Assembly (NCBI RefSeq): GCF_006715025.1
Contig: NZ_VFMK01000001.1
Location: forward strand, 3,658,001 to 3,722,000
DNA: 64,000 bases
Origin: Serratia fonticola
GTDB taxonomy: Bacteria; Pseudomonadota; Gammaproteobacteria; Enterobacterales; Enterobacteriaceae
Reading direction: 5' to 3'
Shown here one piece after another: positions 24,804 through 34,207 of the stretch. The position numbers were made by a program, and so were the translations under genes. The notes beneath the pieces were generated by a model, which saw only the letters and a list, made by a program, of their open reading frames with translations, did no database searches and was not told the origin of the DNA. The number at the start of each line of letters is the position of its first letter. Within the stretch, counting starts at the first letter, position 1.

Positions 24804-26189
24804 TCACGGTTTGAACTGCCGCTGCTTGTCTTTCAGCAAGGCGATCAACGTCGGTTCCCATTCGCTTAACTGCAGTTGCTGCGCGGCCTGCAACAGGCTG
24901 AGATATTGCTGCTGTGCCAACGCTGTCAGCCCGGCCTTTTCCAGCAACTGGGCGCTGAGCAATTGCAGGTAAAAACGATCCCTGGGTTCGGCTTGCTGCG
25001 GTTGCCGATCGATCATCTGTAACGCAGCTTCCAGTCCTTGTTGTTGATAGCATTGCCAAATTTCATCCTGTTCAATTGTGCTACCTCCCCCCTTGGTTCC
25101 GGTTTCCTGCTGCAACCAATTGGCAGACTCAGGGGAGAGAAATGGCGTCATATCGGTAAAATAAAGGGTGGTTAAAGCCGGTATACGTGCGATGAAGGCA
25201 ATGAGCTCTTCACGAATAGCCTGCGCCACCTGCGCGTACCCCAGACGAATGGCGATCTGCGCCGAAAGCGCGTGGCCATCCAGCCAATACGGGGCCAGCA
25301 TCAGGCTCTGTTCCACCTGCTGCCACAGGGCCAAATCCGCACTGGGCAGGCGCGCCAGGTAATCGGCCGTACGATCGGCAGAAACGGCTGCCAACGGGGT
25401 GCGTCCATCGGCCTGCGCCATCGGCGGCGCGGTTATACCGCCCCACAGAGCATGGCGGCGTAAGCGGAACCCAATGGCGACATCCGGCTGGAGCTCACAC
25501 AGCAAATCGGCCATTTTCATCAACGTTTGCCGCCAGGCTTTATCGCTGGAATTATCGATGGTCAGGCTGGGGCTGATCCGGGGGGTTGCCGGTGCCGTGG
25601 AATTGGCCTGGGACGGTTCCTCTGCCGGTTCTTCTGGTTCAACAATGCGCTCAGGTATGCGCGCATAGCTACCCCGCAAACGATCAACCTCTTGGGCCAA
25701 CGCTGGTTCAGTGCTGTGCCAAACCTGCGCCAGATGCGCCAGCAAACCTTGCACATCCTCGCGCTGCTTGTCCGTCGCACGCTGGCTGAAGCTGCCGCTG
25801 GCACTGTCAAAACGCTTGAGGATCTGTTGAGCAAAACGGCGCTTATGCAACGGATTAAGCGGCCATGCGCTGGTCCAGAAGTGTTTTACATAGTCAGTCA
25901 GGAGGGAAATCGCCAGCATCAGTTCGTTCGGTTGCCCGGCGTGCTGCAAAGTGCGCAGCAGGTGCACCATCAGGCGGAAATCTTTGGTTTTTTGCGACAG
26001 CAGCGTCATCGCCAGCTGTTGCAGCTCATCGATATTCAATGTGCTATGGGCCAGCGAGCCGACTTTAACCATCTGGCTGTCGATGTACTCCCACTGCGGA
26101 TCATCCTCTGCCAGCGCCTGCGCCGTCTGTTCGGGCGTCAGTGGCGCGAGCAACAAGGCATGCCAGGGATGTTGTGACGTGCTATCCAT
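24804..26189 (-). CDS. tssA: T6SS cap/baseplate protein TssA (VasJ type)
   Basis: 461 residues from ATG MDSTSQHPW, which follows GGTGAG; a TTG further upstream would add 6 residues and overlap vasI. The N-terminal ImpA domain includes DDPQWEYIDSQMVKVGSLAH, LRTLQHAG and WPLNPLHKRRFAQ. The C-terminal half is a helical VasJ-type region. TssA proteins prime and cap the growing sheath. It sits between vasI and tssM. Confidence 0.88.
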   Translation of the reverse strand: MDSTSQHPWHALLLAPLTPEQTAQALAEDDPQWEYIDSQMVKVGSLAHSTLNIDELQQLAMTLLSQKTKDFRLMVHLLRTLQHAGQPNELMLAISLLTDYVKHFWTSAWPLNPLHKRRFAQQILKRFDSASGSFSQRATDKQREDVQGLLAHLAQVWHSTEPALAQEVDRLRGSYARIPERIVEPEEPAEEPSQANSTAPATPRISPSLTIDNSSDKAWRQTLMKMADLLCELQPDVAIGFRLRRHALWGGITAPPMAQADGRTPLAAVSADRTADYLARLPSADLALWQQVEQSLMLAPYWLDGHALSAQIAIRLGYAQVAQAIREELIAFIARIPALTTLYFTDMTPFLSPESANWLQQETGTKGGGSTIEQDEIWQCYQQQGLEAALQMIDRQPQQAEPRDRFYLQLLSAQLLEKAGLTALAQQQYLSLLQAAQQLQLSEWEPTLIALLKDKQRQFKP

Positions 26190-26194
26190 AGTTC

Positions 26195-26860
26195 TCACCA
26201 ATGACAAGCGTTACGCAGCGGTTTCAACGTCTGCGACAACTGTGAAATATTGAATGTCAGACGGGGAAATCCGCTGCCTGCCCCGTCAATCGTCAGCGTT
26301 TGCGCCGACATCAGCCGTTTGATTTCGTCAATGCCTGCCAGCCCGCGGCTCGACTCCAGCAAGTAACCGTTCTCACGCAGGAACCACTGCACATCAAACC
26401 GGTCACGATCGGCGATGAGCGTCACCGCCCCGCTTTTTTGCGGGCCCGCCAGCGCCACCTGCAGGCGGGTAATATTGTCGATACAACTGAACATCAGCAC
26501 CGGCCTTGGGGGCGGCACTCCGATAGCGGGCGTGGTCAGCACCACCTGTGGATTCGCGCCCTCCCCCAGGCTCACCAGGAATGCCGTTGAGTGGTCGGTA
26601 CGCCCTTTTTCCTGTTCCATGGCACGCTGCCAAGCTGGCCCGGCCTGTATCTGACTGACCATTTCTCCACTGGCCGACGCCAAGGCCTTGTCATAACAAT
26701 CCAGCCGTAGCAGCGGTGAGCTTTCACTGCGGCAGCGCATCACCAACGCCAGCGTCTGCGCATCGCCTTCGGCCTGCGGTGCCGCTGTACCGGTTAACCA
26801 AAGGGCGGCAGAGTTGCTGCCAGAAAACAGTAATGAACTGATCAATAACCACGTATTCAT
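26195..26860 (-). CDS. vasI: T6SS-associated periplasmic protein VasI/TagO
   Basis: 221 residues from ATG MNTWLLISSLLFSGSNSAA, a signal peptide. This start overlaps the regulator stop as ATGA and is preferred to the GTG at 26869. The family marks are CRSESSPLLRLDCYDKAL in the mature N terminus and a later VLMFSCIDN...I...D strand region. Family members are exported proteins of T6SS loci with an unsettled role, sometimes linked to peptidoglycan or envelope anchoring. Confidence 0.8.
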   Translation of the reverse strand: MNTWLLISSLLFSGSNSAALWLTGTAAPQAEGDAQTLALVMRCRSESSPLLRLDCYDKALASASGEMVSQIQAGPAWQRAMEQEKGRTDHSTAFLVSLGEGANPQVVLTTPAIGVPPPRPVLMFSCIDNITRLQVALAGPQKSGAVTLIADRDRFDVQWFLRENGYLLESSRGLAGIDEIKRLMSAQTLTIDGAGSGFPRLTFNISQLSQTLKPLRNACHW

Positions 26861-27645
26861 AGCCAGCACCTGTATTTCGCCAACTTATAAGCCAGGGTGC
26901 GTTGTGAAATCCCCAAACTGTCAGCAATGCGGTTCTTGTCTTTGCCATAGAGTCGTTGGCGCTGCATCAAAACCGCCGTTTCGAACGCCTCTACCGCACT
27001 AGGCAGATCGTCTATCTTGCTGTAATCACGAGAGAGTTCTGTCGATGTGGCAACGTCGGACGTGCTCAGCGAAACCAACAGTTCATCCATTTGCTTCTCA
27101 CGCGTTTTGAACACCGCACGGATCTGACTCAACTGCGACCTCAGATAATCCATCTCTTGCAATTTATTAAGGCGATGCTGAAAAACCTGGCAATAGATCG
27201 CGAACATGCCTCGCGTATCGGCAAAACGCTCAATTTGCTCGGCAAACACGGCAATCACGCCGCAGGCACGCCCATGGAAGTCAAACAGCGGCAAGGCATA
27301 TAATCCGCAGCCGTTTGGCAGTTCCTGAATAAACCCCCGGAAACTTTCATCTTCGATACGCACCCCGCGATTCAGCGAGCTCCATACCTCTGGTGACCCA
27401 TTGCGCAGTACCCGAATCAAAGGGTGATTGACGTCCTCGATATCGGCATCCAGCTTTATGGCGGCATGACTGTTTTGCTCACGCAAACGAATACAGTCGA
27501 GCCGCCCTTCGCTGGCATTAAACATCGCGACCATCAGGGCGTTGAACCGTTTATAGTGATGATTGAGTGCCAGAAAATCGTGGGTCAGCTGTTCAACCGA
27601 GTCGTTTTCCAGCAGCGCCAGCAAATTTTTCAGCCGTTCCCTCAT
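26857..27645 (-). CDS. T6SS-linked regulator with GAF and Fis-type HTH, lacking AAA+ domain
   Basis: 262 residues. A GAF-like sensor covers about 20-165 (RVLRNGSPEVWSSL, GLYALPLFDFHGRACGVIAVF), a coiled coil about 165-200, and a C-terminal Fis-type helix-turn-helix (KNRIADSLGISQRTLAYKLAKY). The order matches VasH-type sigma-54 activators, but there is no Walker A, GAFTGA or other AAA+ motif between GAF and HTH. It therefore cannot remodel sigma-54 polymerase; it may repress, or act with another activator. It overlaps clpV and vasI by 4 bases (ATGA). Confidence 0.8.
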   Translation of the reverse strand: MRERLKNLLALLENDSVEQLTHDFLALNHHYKRFNALMVAMFNASEGRLDCIRLREQNSHAAIKLDADIEDVNHPLIRVLRNGSPEVWSSLNRGVRIEDESFRGFIQELPNGCGLYALPLFDFHGRACGVIAVFAEQIERFADTRGMFAIYCQVFQHRLNKLQEMDYLRSQLSQIRAVFKTREKQMDELLVSLSTSDVATSTELSRDYSKIDDLPSAVEAFETAVLMQRQRLYGKDKNRIADSLGISQRTLAYKLAKYRCWL

Positions 27646-30245
27646 AACACCTCCTCTACTTGTGCGGTAAACGCGTTCCCCTCCGTGGCGATCCGGATGT
27701 GACGAATGGCCGCTCCGGCCGCCATTTTTTGCAGTAGCAGTAAGGACACCGGTGGCAGTAATGCGCCGTCGATGATCGACTCCAGCATGCGCGCGCCATT
27801 TTCTGCACGGGTAGCGCGCAGCAGGATCTCTTCAATCACCTCAGGTTCAATCACCACTTCGGCGTTAAAGCGCTGACGCAGCAGGTTATCCAGACGGTTC
27901 AGCTTGCCGTGGATAATGGTTTGTAACGTCTCTTTGCCCAGTGGCAGATAAGGCACCACTTCCATACGGGCCAGCAACGCCGGTTTGAAGAAGGCGGCCA
28001 GCTCGGGGTACAGCAGCTCATTGAGCTGTTGCGGCTGATCGGCGTGATCGACAATGGTCTGGTAGCCCAGGTTGGAGGTCAGGAAGAACACCACGTTCTT
28101 GCAGTCGATGATGCGCCCTTCGCCATCTGCCAGTTCCCCTTTATCAAACGCCTGATAGAACAGGTTGAGCACGTCTGGATGCGCCTTTTCGACCTCATCG
28201 AGTAGCACCACCGAGTAGGGTTTCTGGCGAATGGCTTCCGTCAACACGCCGCCTTCGCCGTAGCCCACATAACCCGGCGGGGAGCCGATCAGGCGGGAAA
28301 CGGTGTGTTTCTCCTGGAATTCAGACATGTTGATGGTGGTGAGGTAGTGGCGGCCGCCGTAGAGCAGCTCGGCGATTTGCAGCACCGTCTCGGTTTTCCC
28401 TACCCCACTCGGGCCAACCAGCAGGAAAGCGCCCATCGGGCGACCCGGCCGACGCAGATCCGCTCTTGCCGTCAGCAAATGCTGATGCAGGCAATGGATG
28501 GCAGTATCCTGCCCTTTGATCTGTTCCCCCAGGTAAGTCGGCAACTCCGTCACCACCGCCAGCTCGCTTTGCGACAAACGGTTTAATGGCACGCCCGTCC
28601 ACTCGGCAATCACTGCGGCAATCTGGTGTTTATCCACATGCGGAGAAACCAGGGTCTGATGCTGCTGCAAGCGTTCCAGTTCATCGCCCAGCGCCGCCAG
28701 ATTGGCAGCCTGCTCCTCCGTTGCGGGCTCTTCCTGCGTCAGCAACTCGGCTCGCAAGGCAATAATCTGTTGCACCCGTTGCTGCTGGGTTTGCCAACTA
28801 CTGTTCAAGGCCGACAGTTGCTGTTCAATCTCTGCGCGCTGTTGCTGTAACGCGGATAGCCGCTCGTCCGGCTGGCTCAGGTTGAGGCGTTGTTCACGCT
28901 CCAGCATCTGGATTTCCATCGCCAGTTGATGCAACTGCGTTTTCAGTGCCGATACCTGGCGTGGCGCTGAGGTGAGGTTGATCGCGACTCGCGCCGCCGC
29001 GGTATCCAGCACGTCAATCGCTTTATCCGGCAGTTGGCGGCCAGAGAGGTAACGATCGCTGAGTACCGCTGCCGCCTGTAAGGCTTCGTCATCAATCAGC
29101 ACGCCGTGCGCCTGCTCATAGACAGTGCGCAGGCCACGCATGATTACCGTGGCTTCCTCGGCGCTGGGTTCAGCCACTTTCACCAACTGGAAACGGCGCG
29201 AAAGCGCAGCGTCTTTCTCAAAATACTTTTTGTATTCGCTCCAGGTGGTCGCCGCGATGGTTTTCAGTTCGCCGCGCGCCAAAGCGGGTTTGAGCAGGTT
29301 GGAGATATCCAGCCCGCCTTGCTGATTACCGGCACCGATCAGCGTATGGGCTTCATCTATAAACAGGATAATGGGCGTCGCCGACTGGGCGATTTCTGCC
29401 ATGATGCCTTTGAAGCGTTTTTCAAATTCGCCTTTGACCGCTGCCCCCGCCTGCAACGCCCCCAGATCCAGCGTCATCAACTCGCTGTTGCGCAGTTTTT
29501 CCGGGACTTGCTCCTCGACGATACGCAGCGCCAAACCTTCAATCAGCGCGCTTTTCCCTACGCCCGCCTCGCCTACCACGATCGGGTTGTTTTTGCGGCG
29601 GCGGCAGAGAATGTCGATCATCAGATCGATTTCCTCGTCGCGGCATAGCACCGGGTCCAGCGTACCTTTGCGTGCCTGCTCGGTCATGTTACTGGCATAA
29701 CGGGCCAACAGGCTTTCACCATTGGCAGCGGCAGAGGTTGTTTTATCCCCGACTTTCTCGCGCTGAGGCGCTTCCGCAGAATCCGCTGTCCAGTCAGCAA
29801 AATTCTGACGCAGCAGCTCACGGTTAACCGGCGATAACAACCGGCTTGCCGCCGGAGTCAGGTAGCGCAATGGGCTCAGTAACAAGGTCAACAGCATGAC
29901 GCCACTGCGTAACTGGCCGTGTTCCATTTCGGTGGAAGCCAATAGCCAGCTATCCTGCAACCACTCCACCAGCAGTGGGGAGAAGCTTGGGTAAGCCTGG
30001 GTCACGGACTGATAGCCGGCAATACGCTGATCGAGCAACTCCCGCAACGCATCCGTCTCAACACCGGCGTGGTTCAGGATCAGCCTGACATCGCTCAGCG
30101 GTGTCGCAATCATCTGTAGCAGGACCTGAGAAACCGTGATTTCCGCCTCCTGCTGGCTGACACAGTGTGCCGCAGCGGCTTCCAACGCATGGCGGGCAAT
30201 CGGGTTCAGGCGGTTTACCAACGTGGGCAAGTCAATTTGAATCAT
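27642..30245 (-). CDS. tssH: T6SS sheath-disassembly ATPase TssH (ClpV)
   Basis: 867 residues, a Hsp100/ClpB-class double-ring ATPase. It has an N-terminal ClpN domain (1-160), first AAA+ with Walker A GEAGVGKS (225-232) and Walker B LFIDEAHTLIGAG, a coiled-coil middle domain rich in Leu/Gln, second AAA+ with GPSGVGKTET and VVLLDEVEKAHPDVL, and a ClpB-D2-small domain. It recycles contracted TssB/C sheaths. AGGAAAG precedes the ATG. Confidence 0.96.
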   Translation of the reverse strand: MIQIDLPTLVNRLNPIARHALEAAAAHCVSQQEAEITVSQVLLQMIATPLSDVRLILNHAGVETDALRELLDQRIAGYQSVTQAYPSFSPLLVEWLQDSWLLASTEMEHGQLRSGVMLLTLLLSPLRYLTPAASRLLSPVNRELLRQNFADWTADSAEAPQREKVGDKTTSAAANGESLLARYASNMTEQARKGTLDPVLCRDEEIDLMIDILCRRRKNNPIVVGEAGVGKSALIEGLALRIVEEQVPEKLRNSELMTLDLGALQAGAAVKGEFEKRFKGIMAEIAQSATPIILFIDEAHTLIGAGNQQGGLDISNLLKPALARGELKTIAATTWSEYKKYFEKDAALSRRFQLVKVAEPSAEEATVIMRGLRTVYEQAHGVLIDDEALQAAAVLSDRYLSGRQLPDKAIDVLDTAAARVAINLTSAPRQVSALKTQLHQLAMEIQMLEREQRLNLSQPDERLSALQQQRAEIEQQLSALNSSWQTQQQRVQQIIALRAELLTQEEPATEEQAANLAALGDELERLQQHQTLVSPHVDKHQIAAVIAEWTGVPLNRLSQSELAVVTELPTYLGEQIKGQDTAIHCLHQHLLTARADLRRPGRPMGAFLLVGPSGVGKTETVLQIAELLYGGRHYLTTINMSEFQEKHTVSRLIGSPPGYVGYGEGGVLTEAIRQKPYSVVLLDEVEKAHPDVLNLFYQAFDKGELADGEGRIIDCKNVVFFLTSNLGYQTIVDHADQPQQLNELLYPELAAFFKPALLARMEVVPYLPLGKETLQTIIHGKLNRLDNLLRQRFNAEVVIEPEVIEEILLRATRAENGARMLESIIDGALLPPVSLLLLQKMAAGAAIRHIRIATEGNAFTAQVEEVL

Positions 30246-30255
30246 CTGTACTTTC

Positions 30256-31023
30256 CTAGCTCAGTAAATTGTTTAGCTGCTGCAAAATATCCTGCGTCTG
30301 GTTGCGCAGGTGGATGGCATAGAACAGATAAATCACCGCCAACAGACCCAAGCCACCCCATAACACATGTTTAATGGTCAAGCGCTTACTCAGGTAATAA
30401 CGGCCACCCAGGCGGCTTTGCTTCTGGTGTAATACCGTCGGTGGCGCCTCGCCACGTAGCTGATGCAACTGGTGATGCAAACGCCGGAACAGGCGTTCAA
30501 AATCATCGCTGTTTTGCAATGTCACTTTGTAACGGCCGCGATACCCCAGGCAGAAGCAGAGATAGATAAACTCCAACAGATCCTGATAGCGCTTGGGTTC
30601 CCCCATCAGGCGCTCCAACAGGACATAAACCTTCTCCCCGCCCCAGGTTTCATTATGGAAATGCACCAGCAGCGATTGCTGTAGCCAACCGTTTTGCGTA
30701 TTCCAGCCATGCCCCAATGCCGTTTCATCAATGAAGGTACAAAGCACATAGCGGAACGAGACGATCGCCCCCGGTTCATAACCTTTGGTTTGCAGGAACT
30801 GTTCAATGGCGCGGATGTCCGTAACCACCTGCTGATAAAGCTGATCGGGTAACGGTTGGTTCTCCATGTCCTTCAGGCGCAATACCATGCCGAGTAACGG
30901 CGTGGCGGCATCCACCATCGCGTTCAGGCTTTCACCGCGCAGCGGGAGCTGGTATTGCCGGTAAGCGGTGACGTTTTCCGCTTGCAGGAATGGGGAGGTA
31001 TCCGTAACGGCGTTGATGTTCAT
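30256..31023 (-). CDS. tssL: T6SS inner-membrane protein TssL (DotU/IcmH)
   Basis: 255 residues: a cytosolic DotU domain (conserved FRYVLCTFIDE, ETWGGEKVYVLLERLM, LEFIYLCFCLGYRGRY) and one C-terminal transmembrane helix (about 224-242, VLWGGLGLLAVIYLFYAI). There is no OmpA/peptidoglycan-binding extension, so anchoring to the wall must come from elsewhere. The start overlaps the tssK stop (TAATG). Confidence 0.94.
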   Translation of the reverse strand: MNINAVTDTSPFLQAENVTAYRQYQLPLRGESLNAMVDAATPLLGMVLRLKDMENQPLPDQLYQQVVTDIRAIEQFLQTKGYEPGAIVSFRYVLCTFIDETALGHGWNTQNGWLQQSLLVHFHNETWGGEKVYVLLERLMGEPKRYQDLLEFIYLCFCLGYRGRYKVTLQNSDDFERLFRRLHHQLHQLRGEAPPTVLHQKQSRLGGRYYLSKRLTIKHVLWGGLGLLAVIYLFYAIHLRNQTQDILQQLNNLLS

Positions 31024-32369
31024 TAGCTGCTCCTAATCGCCCAGAACTGCATATCCAGATCGGGGAAATCCCCTGAAACGTGGAAGGCAATGGCGTTGTT
31101 CTGCAGGATTTCCTTCCAGGCCGGGCTTTGCCGATCCAACATGAAGTAGGTATATCCCGAATGGTAAGGCAACTGACGCGGTGCGGCTGACAGCGCCACC
31201 AGCGGTACGCCGGGGAGCTGTACGCTGACCAGCTCGCGGATTTTCTCCACGGAGGTGATCTTGGTCTGTTGCACAAACTGGCGCCGGAGTTGCTCTTGCG
31301 GGATCTGCGCACGCACGGCCAGGACAAAATCGGCGCTACGCAGCAGATCGCGATCGTTGATCGTCGCCACACTAATGCCGTTGGCCTGCGGATGCAGTTG
31401 AATTGAGATCGCTCGCGGCGTCAGTACCGTGCTGAGTGCCTGGCGCATCGCCAGGAACAGAGGTTGGAAGCTGTCGGTCAGATCGTCATGGTTATAGACC
31501 GGGAAGCTGCCCGCCAGGCGAGACTCATCGGTAAAGGTGCGCAACTCACCGCAGGTCTGTACCAGATGGCGGTAAAACTCTTGCGGGTGCATGACGGTCT
31601 GATGAGCAAGGTGGGTGAACAGCGGCTGTACCCGGTTAAACACCTGTAGCATCATAAATTCAGCGACATCCGCGATCCCTTGCTGGCCCGGTGAACCGAT
31701 GCGTTTTGCCAACAGCCGTGCGCGCTCCACCAGCGTGCCTTCCACTTCATCCATAAAGCTTTTCAACTGGGTGGAAACACTGAGCGTGGTGCAGGTCGGG
31801 ATGAACTCTTCATCCAGGATCAATGAGCCATCCGGATGTTTCTCTTTGATCCGGCAGACGGGCAATACAGAATAGGCGCTGAGGTCTTCAGAGCCTTGCA
31901 TCAGGCGCGGCGCAAGCTGGGCTAACAATAGCTGGCTGACATCCCCACCGTCGGTGTGCAAATCCCGCACATCATCGGTATGTTCACCATAACGGAGCGT
32001 CCCCTGCAACTGGCTGTGTGGGCTGGAAACCTCATTGATCGCGTCGTTGAGCATCGGCAACGCCAGATAAATATCCCGGCTGGCCGCATCGTTACAGTTC
32101 AGCACGTCCAGCGGCTTGGGGGTACGATCCTGATAGGGGATATCGAACACGGTGCCATCAGAGAGGCTGCCACTGGCGGAAACCAGGCCGATACGCCCCA
32201 GCTTCAGCAGTTCCTGGTTGATGATCAACGTACTGAAACCATAGCTGTAATCCCGCAGCGCGGTGATGCGGCGCTGCAGTTGATAATCGTTATGCCTTTG
32301 CTGCTGCTGGAAATGTTGTGGCTTGATAAACAGGCCTTCGCGCCAAATCACCCGATTCTTGGTCGGCAT
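31023..32369 (-). CDS. tssK: T6SS baseplate protein TssK
   Basis: 448 residues with the family start (NRVIWREGLFIKPQHFQQQ) and late motifs (PGVPL..LSAAPRQLPYHSGYTYFMLDRQSP.W, FHVSGDFPDLDMQFWAI). TssK trimers connect the baseplate to TssL/TssM. The length is normal. It is flanked by tssJ and tssL as in most T6SS operons. Confidence 0.95.
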   Translation of the reverse strand: MPTKNRVIWREGLFIKPQHFQQQQRHNDYQLQRRITALRDYSYGFSTLIINQELLKLGRIGLVSASGSLSDGTVFDIPYQDRTPKPLDVLNCNDAASRDIYLALPMLNDAINEVSSPHSQLQGTLRYGEHTDDVRDLHTDGGDVSQLLLAQLAPRLMQGSEDLSAYSVLPVCRIKEKHPDGSLILDEEFIPTCTTLSVSTQLKSFMDEVEGTLVERARLLAKRIGSPGQQGIADVAEFMMLQVFNRVQPLFTHLAHQTVMHPQEFYRHLVQTCGELRTFTDESRLAGSFPVYNHDDLTDSFQPLFLAMRQALSTVLTPRAISIQLHPQANGISVATINDRDLLRSADFVLAVRAQIPQEQLRRQFVQQTKITSVEKIRELVSVQLPGVPLVALSAAPRQLPYHSGYTYFMLDRQSPAWKEILQNNAIAFHVSGDFPDLDMQFWAIRSS

Positions 32370-32371
32370 GG

Positions 32372-32878
32372 TTATTCTTCCTCTTTCCTTAAGTCAATGT
32401 CGTTCGCCCTGACGTGGATCAACACCCCATAGCGGTAACCTACGCTATTGATCTTGATTATTTTTTTCCACTCACTGCGGTTAGCGTCGGCATAGTAGGC
32501 AATCACCCCCAGATAGTTGTTCTTCCCTTCCAGTTCGACCGGCGATAGCGGCTTGTACTGGTTCGGCAACAGGGTGTATTCCTGGTGATCGATGTAGTTT
32601 TTGCTCAGCGTTTTCTTCAACATCTCACTGCCGAGCTGGTCATAGTCGGCCGCCAGTAGCTTGGAGTCTTCGCTCAGGTACACCACCGCGATCTCGGTCG
32701 GTGCAGGCTCCCCTTTCTCGTTAGGGTTGATATCCGGTTCTGCCAATAGCGTTAGCCTGACGGTTGACGGTTTATCGGCCGCACGATCGGTATTTTTGTT
32801 TTTCCATACCGTGCACCCGGAGAGCAAAAACACCAGGCACAAGGCACTCGTCAGAAAGTAACCTCTGCCACGGCTCAT
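32372..32878 (-). CDS. tssJ: T6SS outer-membrane lipoprotein TssJ
   Basis: 168 residues with a signal peptide ending LLSGC (lipobox Cys at about 22), so it is outer-membrane anchored. The mature beta-sandwich has RLTLLAEPDINPNEKGEPAPTEI and the loop Y.L, which in this family binds the TssM C terminus. It overlaps tagH by 4 bases. Confidence 0.93.
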   Translation of the reverse strand: MSRGRGYFLTSALCLVFLLSGCTVWKNKNTDRAADKPSTVRLTLLAEPDINPNEKGEPAPTEIAVVYLSEDSKLLAADYDQLGSEMLKKTLSKNYIDHQEYTLLPNQYKPLSPVELEGKNNYLGVIAYYADANRSEWKKIIKINSVGYRYGVLIHVRANDIDLRKEEE

Positions 32879-34182
32879 TGTTCGCTGTCCTTCATCCCTT
32901 GGCGTAACGCCTGGTCATAGGCCTGCTCATACACCTCACCAAACAGCTTTTCGAAACCTTGCTGACGGCTGGAGGACAATTCCTGATAGTAATTTTTGTA
33001 CATCTCCCAGGCCCAGGCAGAGTCCCGATCCTGACGTTCGTTGCTGCGCAGATAGTGCATGAAACGCGTCATCAACCGCTCGGGGGAAAACGCGTCCAGC
33101 ATGGTATTCAACGCTTGCGTAATCGCCTGCTGATTAGCCTGATGATGCAGGCGCAGGTTATGCAGGCTCTCTGCTACCGCCGCCGGGGCGGAAAGGTGAA
33201 CCGGGCTTTTCTGATCGGCAAACAGCAGGCTGAGCGTGGTGTCGTAATCCATGTTCAGGCGCAGCGGGTTATCTTCAATTGGCCGCAGATGTTTATCCCG
33301 TAAACCGTGTTGGCTACGCTGCAGGGCCAGTAACCCTTCAATCGTCGCCTTGAGGGTTTTACCCACTTCCTCCAGGAAATCATTCGCTTCCTGGCTGTTG
33401 CGGATGGGCAGTTGCGCATCAAATCCGCGCATCAGCGGCGTGATCGCCACGTGCTGTTGTTCCATATTGCCGTCTGACGGGTCTTGTTGATCGGAGAGAA
33501 AACTGCTGATTTGTGGCAGATCGATAAACGCCTGATCCATTGCGCTGTCCTTGGCGGTATCCGAAAGTGGGGAAGAAAAAAGTGGATTACGATAACGATC
33601 CTGCTGCAGCGTTTGATCGGCAGCGGAAGCGGTGGCCAGTAGCGGCTCATGGGTTGTCAGGCTTTCTGTTTCCAGTACCCGCAGCGGATCGTGACTGAAA
33701 CCGTTGGCAACCGTAGGTGCCAGGCGGTTTTCCTGTTCATGATGGGCCATTGGCGAAGCAGCACCTTCCATCATGGCTTCCAACGGATTGCTGTAACTGG
33801 AGACCAAGGATTCAGGCGATACCATCAGCGGGTCAATCATATCGGCCGATGAGCGGCTGATATGACTCTTGATGGCCAGATTACCCAACGTGATTTCGTC
33901 ACCTTGCTGAATGCGCACCAAACCTGAATTCGCCGTCAGCATCGACTGATTGATATTGACAACACCGTTGAGCACCCGCAGACAGAAAGAACCATCACGC
34001 CACTCAATTGCAAACTGCGAAGGGCTGATATTGCCGCCCTGATCCTGAATGGACCAATGGTGACTGCCGTCACTGCCAACGGTTCCCCCCTGCGAATTAA
34101 ACAGGCTGCTGGCCTGCTTGCCACTTTCCAATTTGTCGCTGTTAACGACCCGTAATGATAGCGTCGGTTGCTGTTTATCCAT
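32875..34182 (-). CDS. tagH: FHA-domain protein TagH/Fha
   Basis: 435 residues. The N-terminal forkhead-associated domain (about 8-105) shows GGTVGSDGSHHWSIQD, ISPSQFAIEW, LR(V)LNGVVNIN, and QQGDEITLG. An acidic linker is followed by the C-terminal TagH domain (about 250-430, LRGFD, FLEEVGKTLKATIEGLLALQRS, LRLNMDYDTTL). Fha proteins read threonine phosphorylation in T6SS control, but no kinase (PpkA) or phosphatase (PppA) gene is present in this locus. Confidence 0.9.
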   Translation of the reverse strand: MDKQQPTLSLRVVNSDKLESGKQASSLFNSQGGTVGSDGSHHWSIQDQGGNISPSQFAIEWRDGSFCLRVLNGVVNINQSMLTANSGLVRIQQGDEITLGNLAIKSHISRSSADMIDPLMVSPESLVSSYSNPLEAMMEGAASPMAHHEQENRLAPTVANGFSHDPLRVLETESLTTHEPLLATASAADQTLQQDRYRNPLFSSPLSDTAKDSAMDQAFIDLPQISSFLSDQQDPSDGNMEQQHVAITPLMRGFDAQLPIRNSQEANDFLEEVGKTLKATIEGLLALQRSQHGLRDKHLRPIEDNPLRLNMDYDTTLSLLFADQKSPVHLSAPAAVAESLHNLRLHHQANQQAITQALNTMLDAFSPERLMTRFMHYLRSNERQDRDSAWAWEMYKNYYQELSSSRQQGFEKLFGEVYEQAYDQALRQGMKDSEQ

Positions 34183-34207
34183 GGTCTCTGTTCCTGAATC
34201 CTGATTG

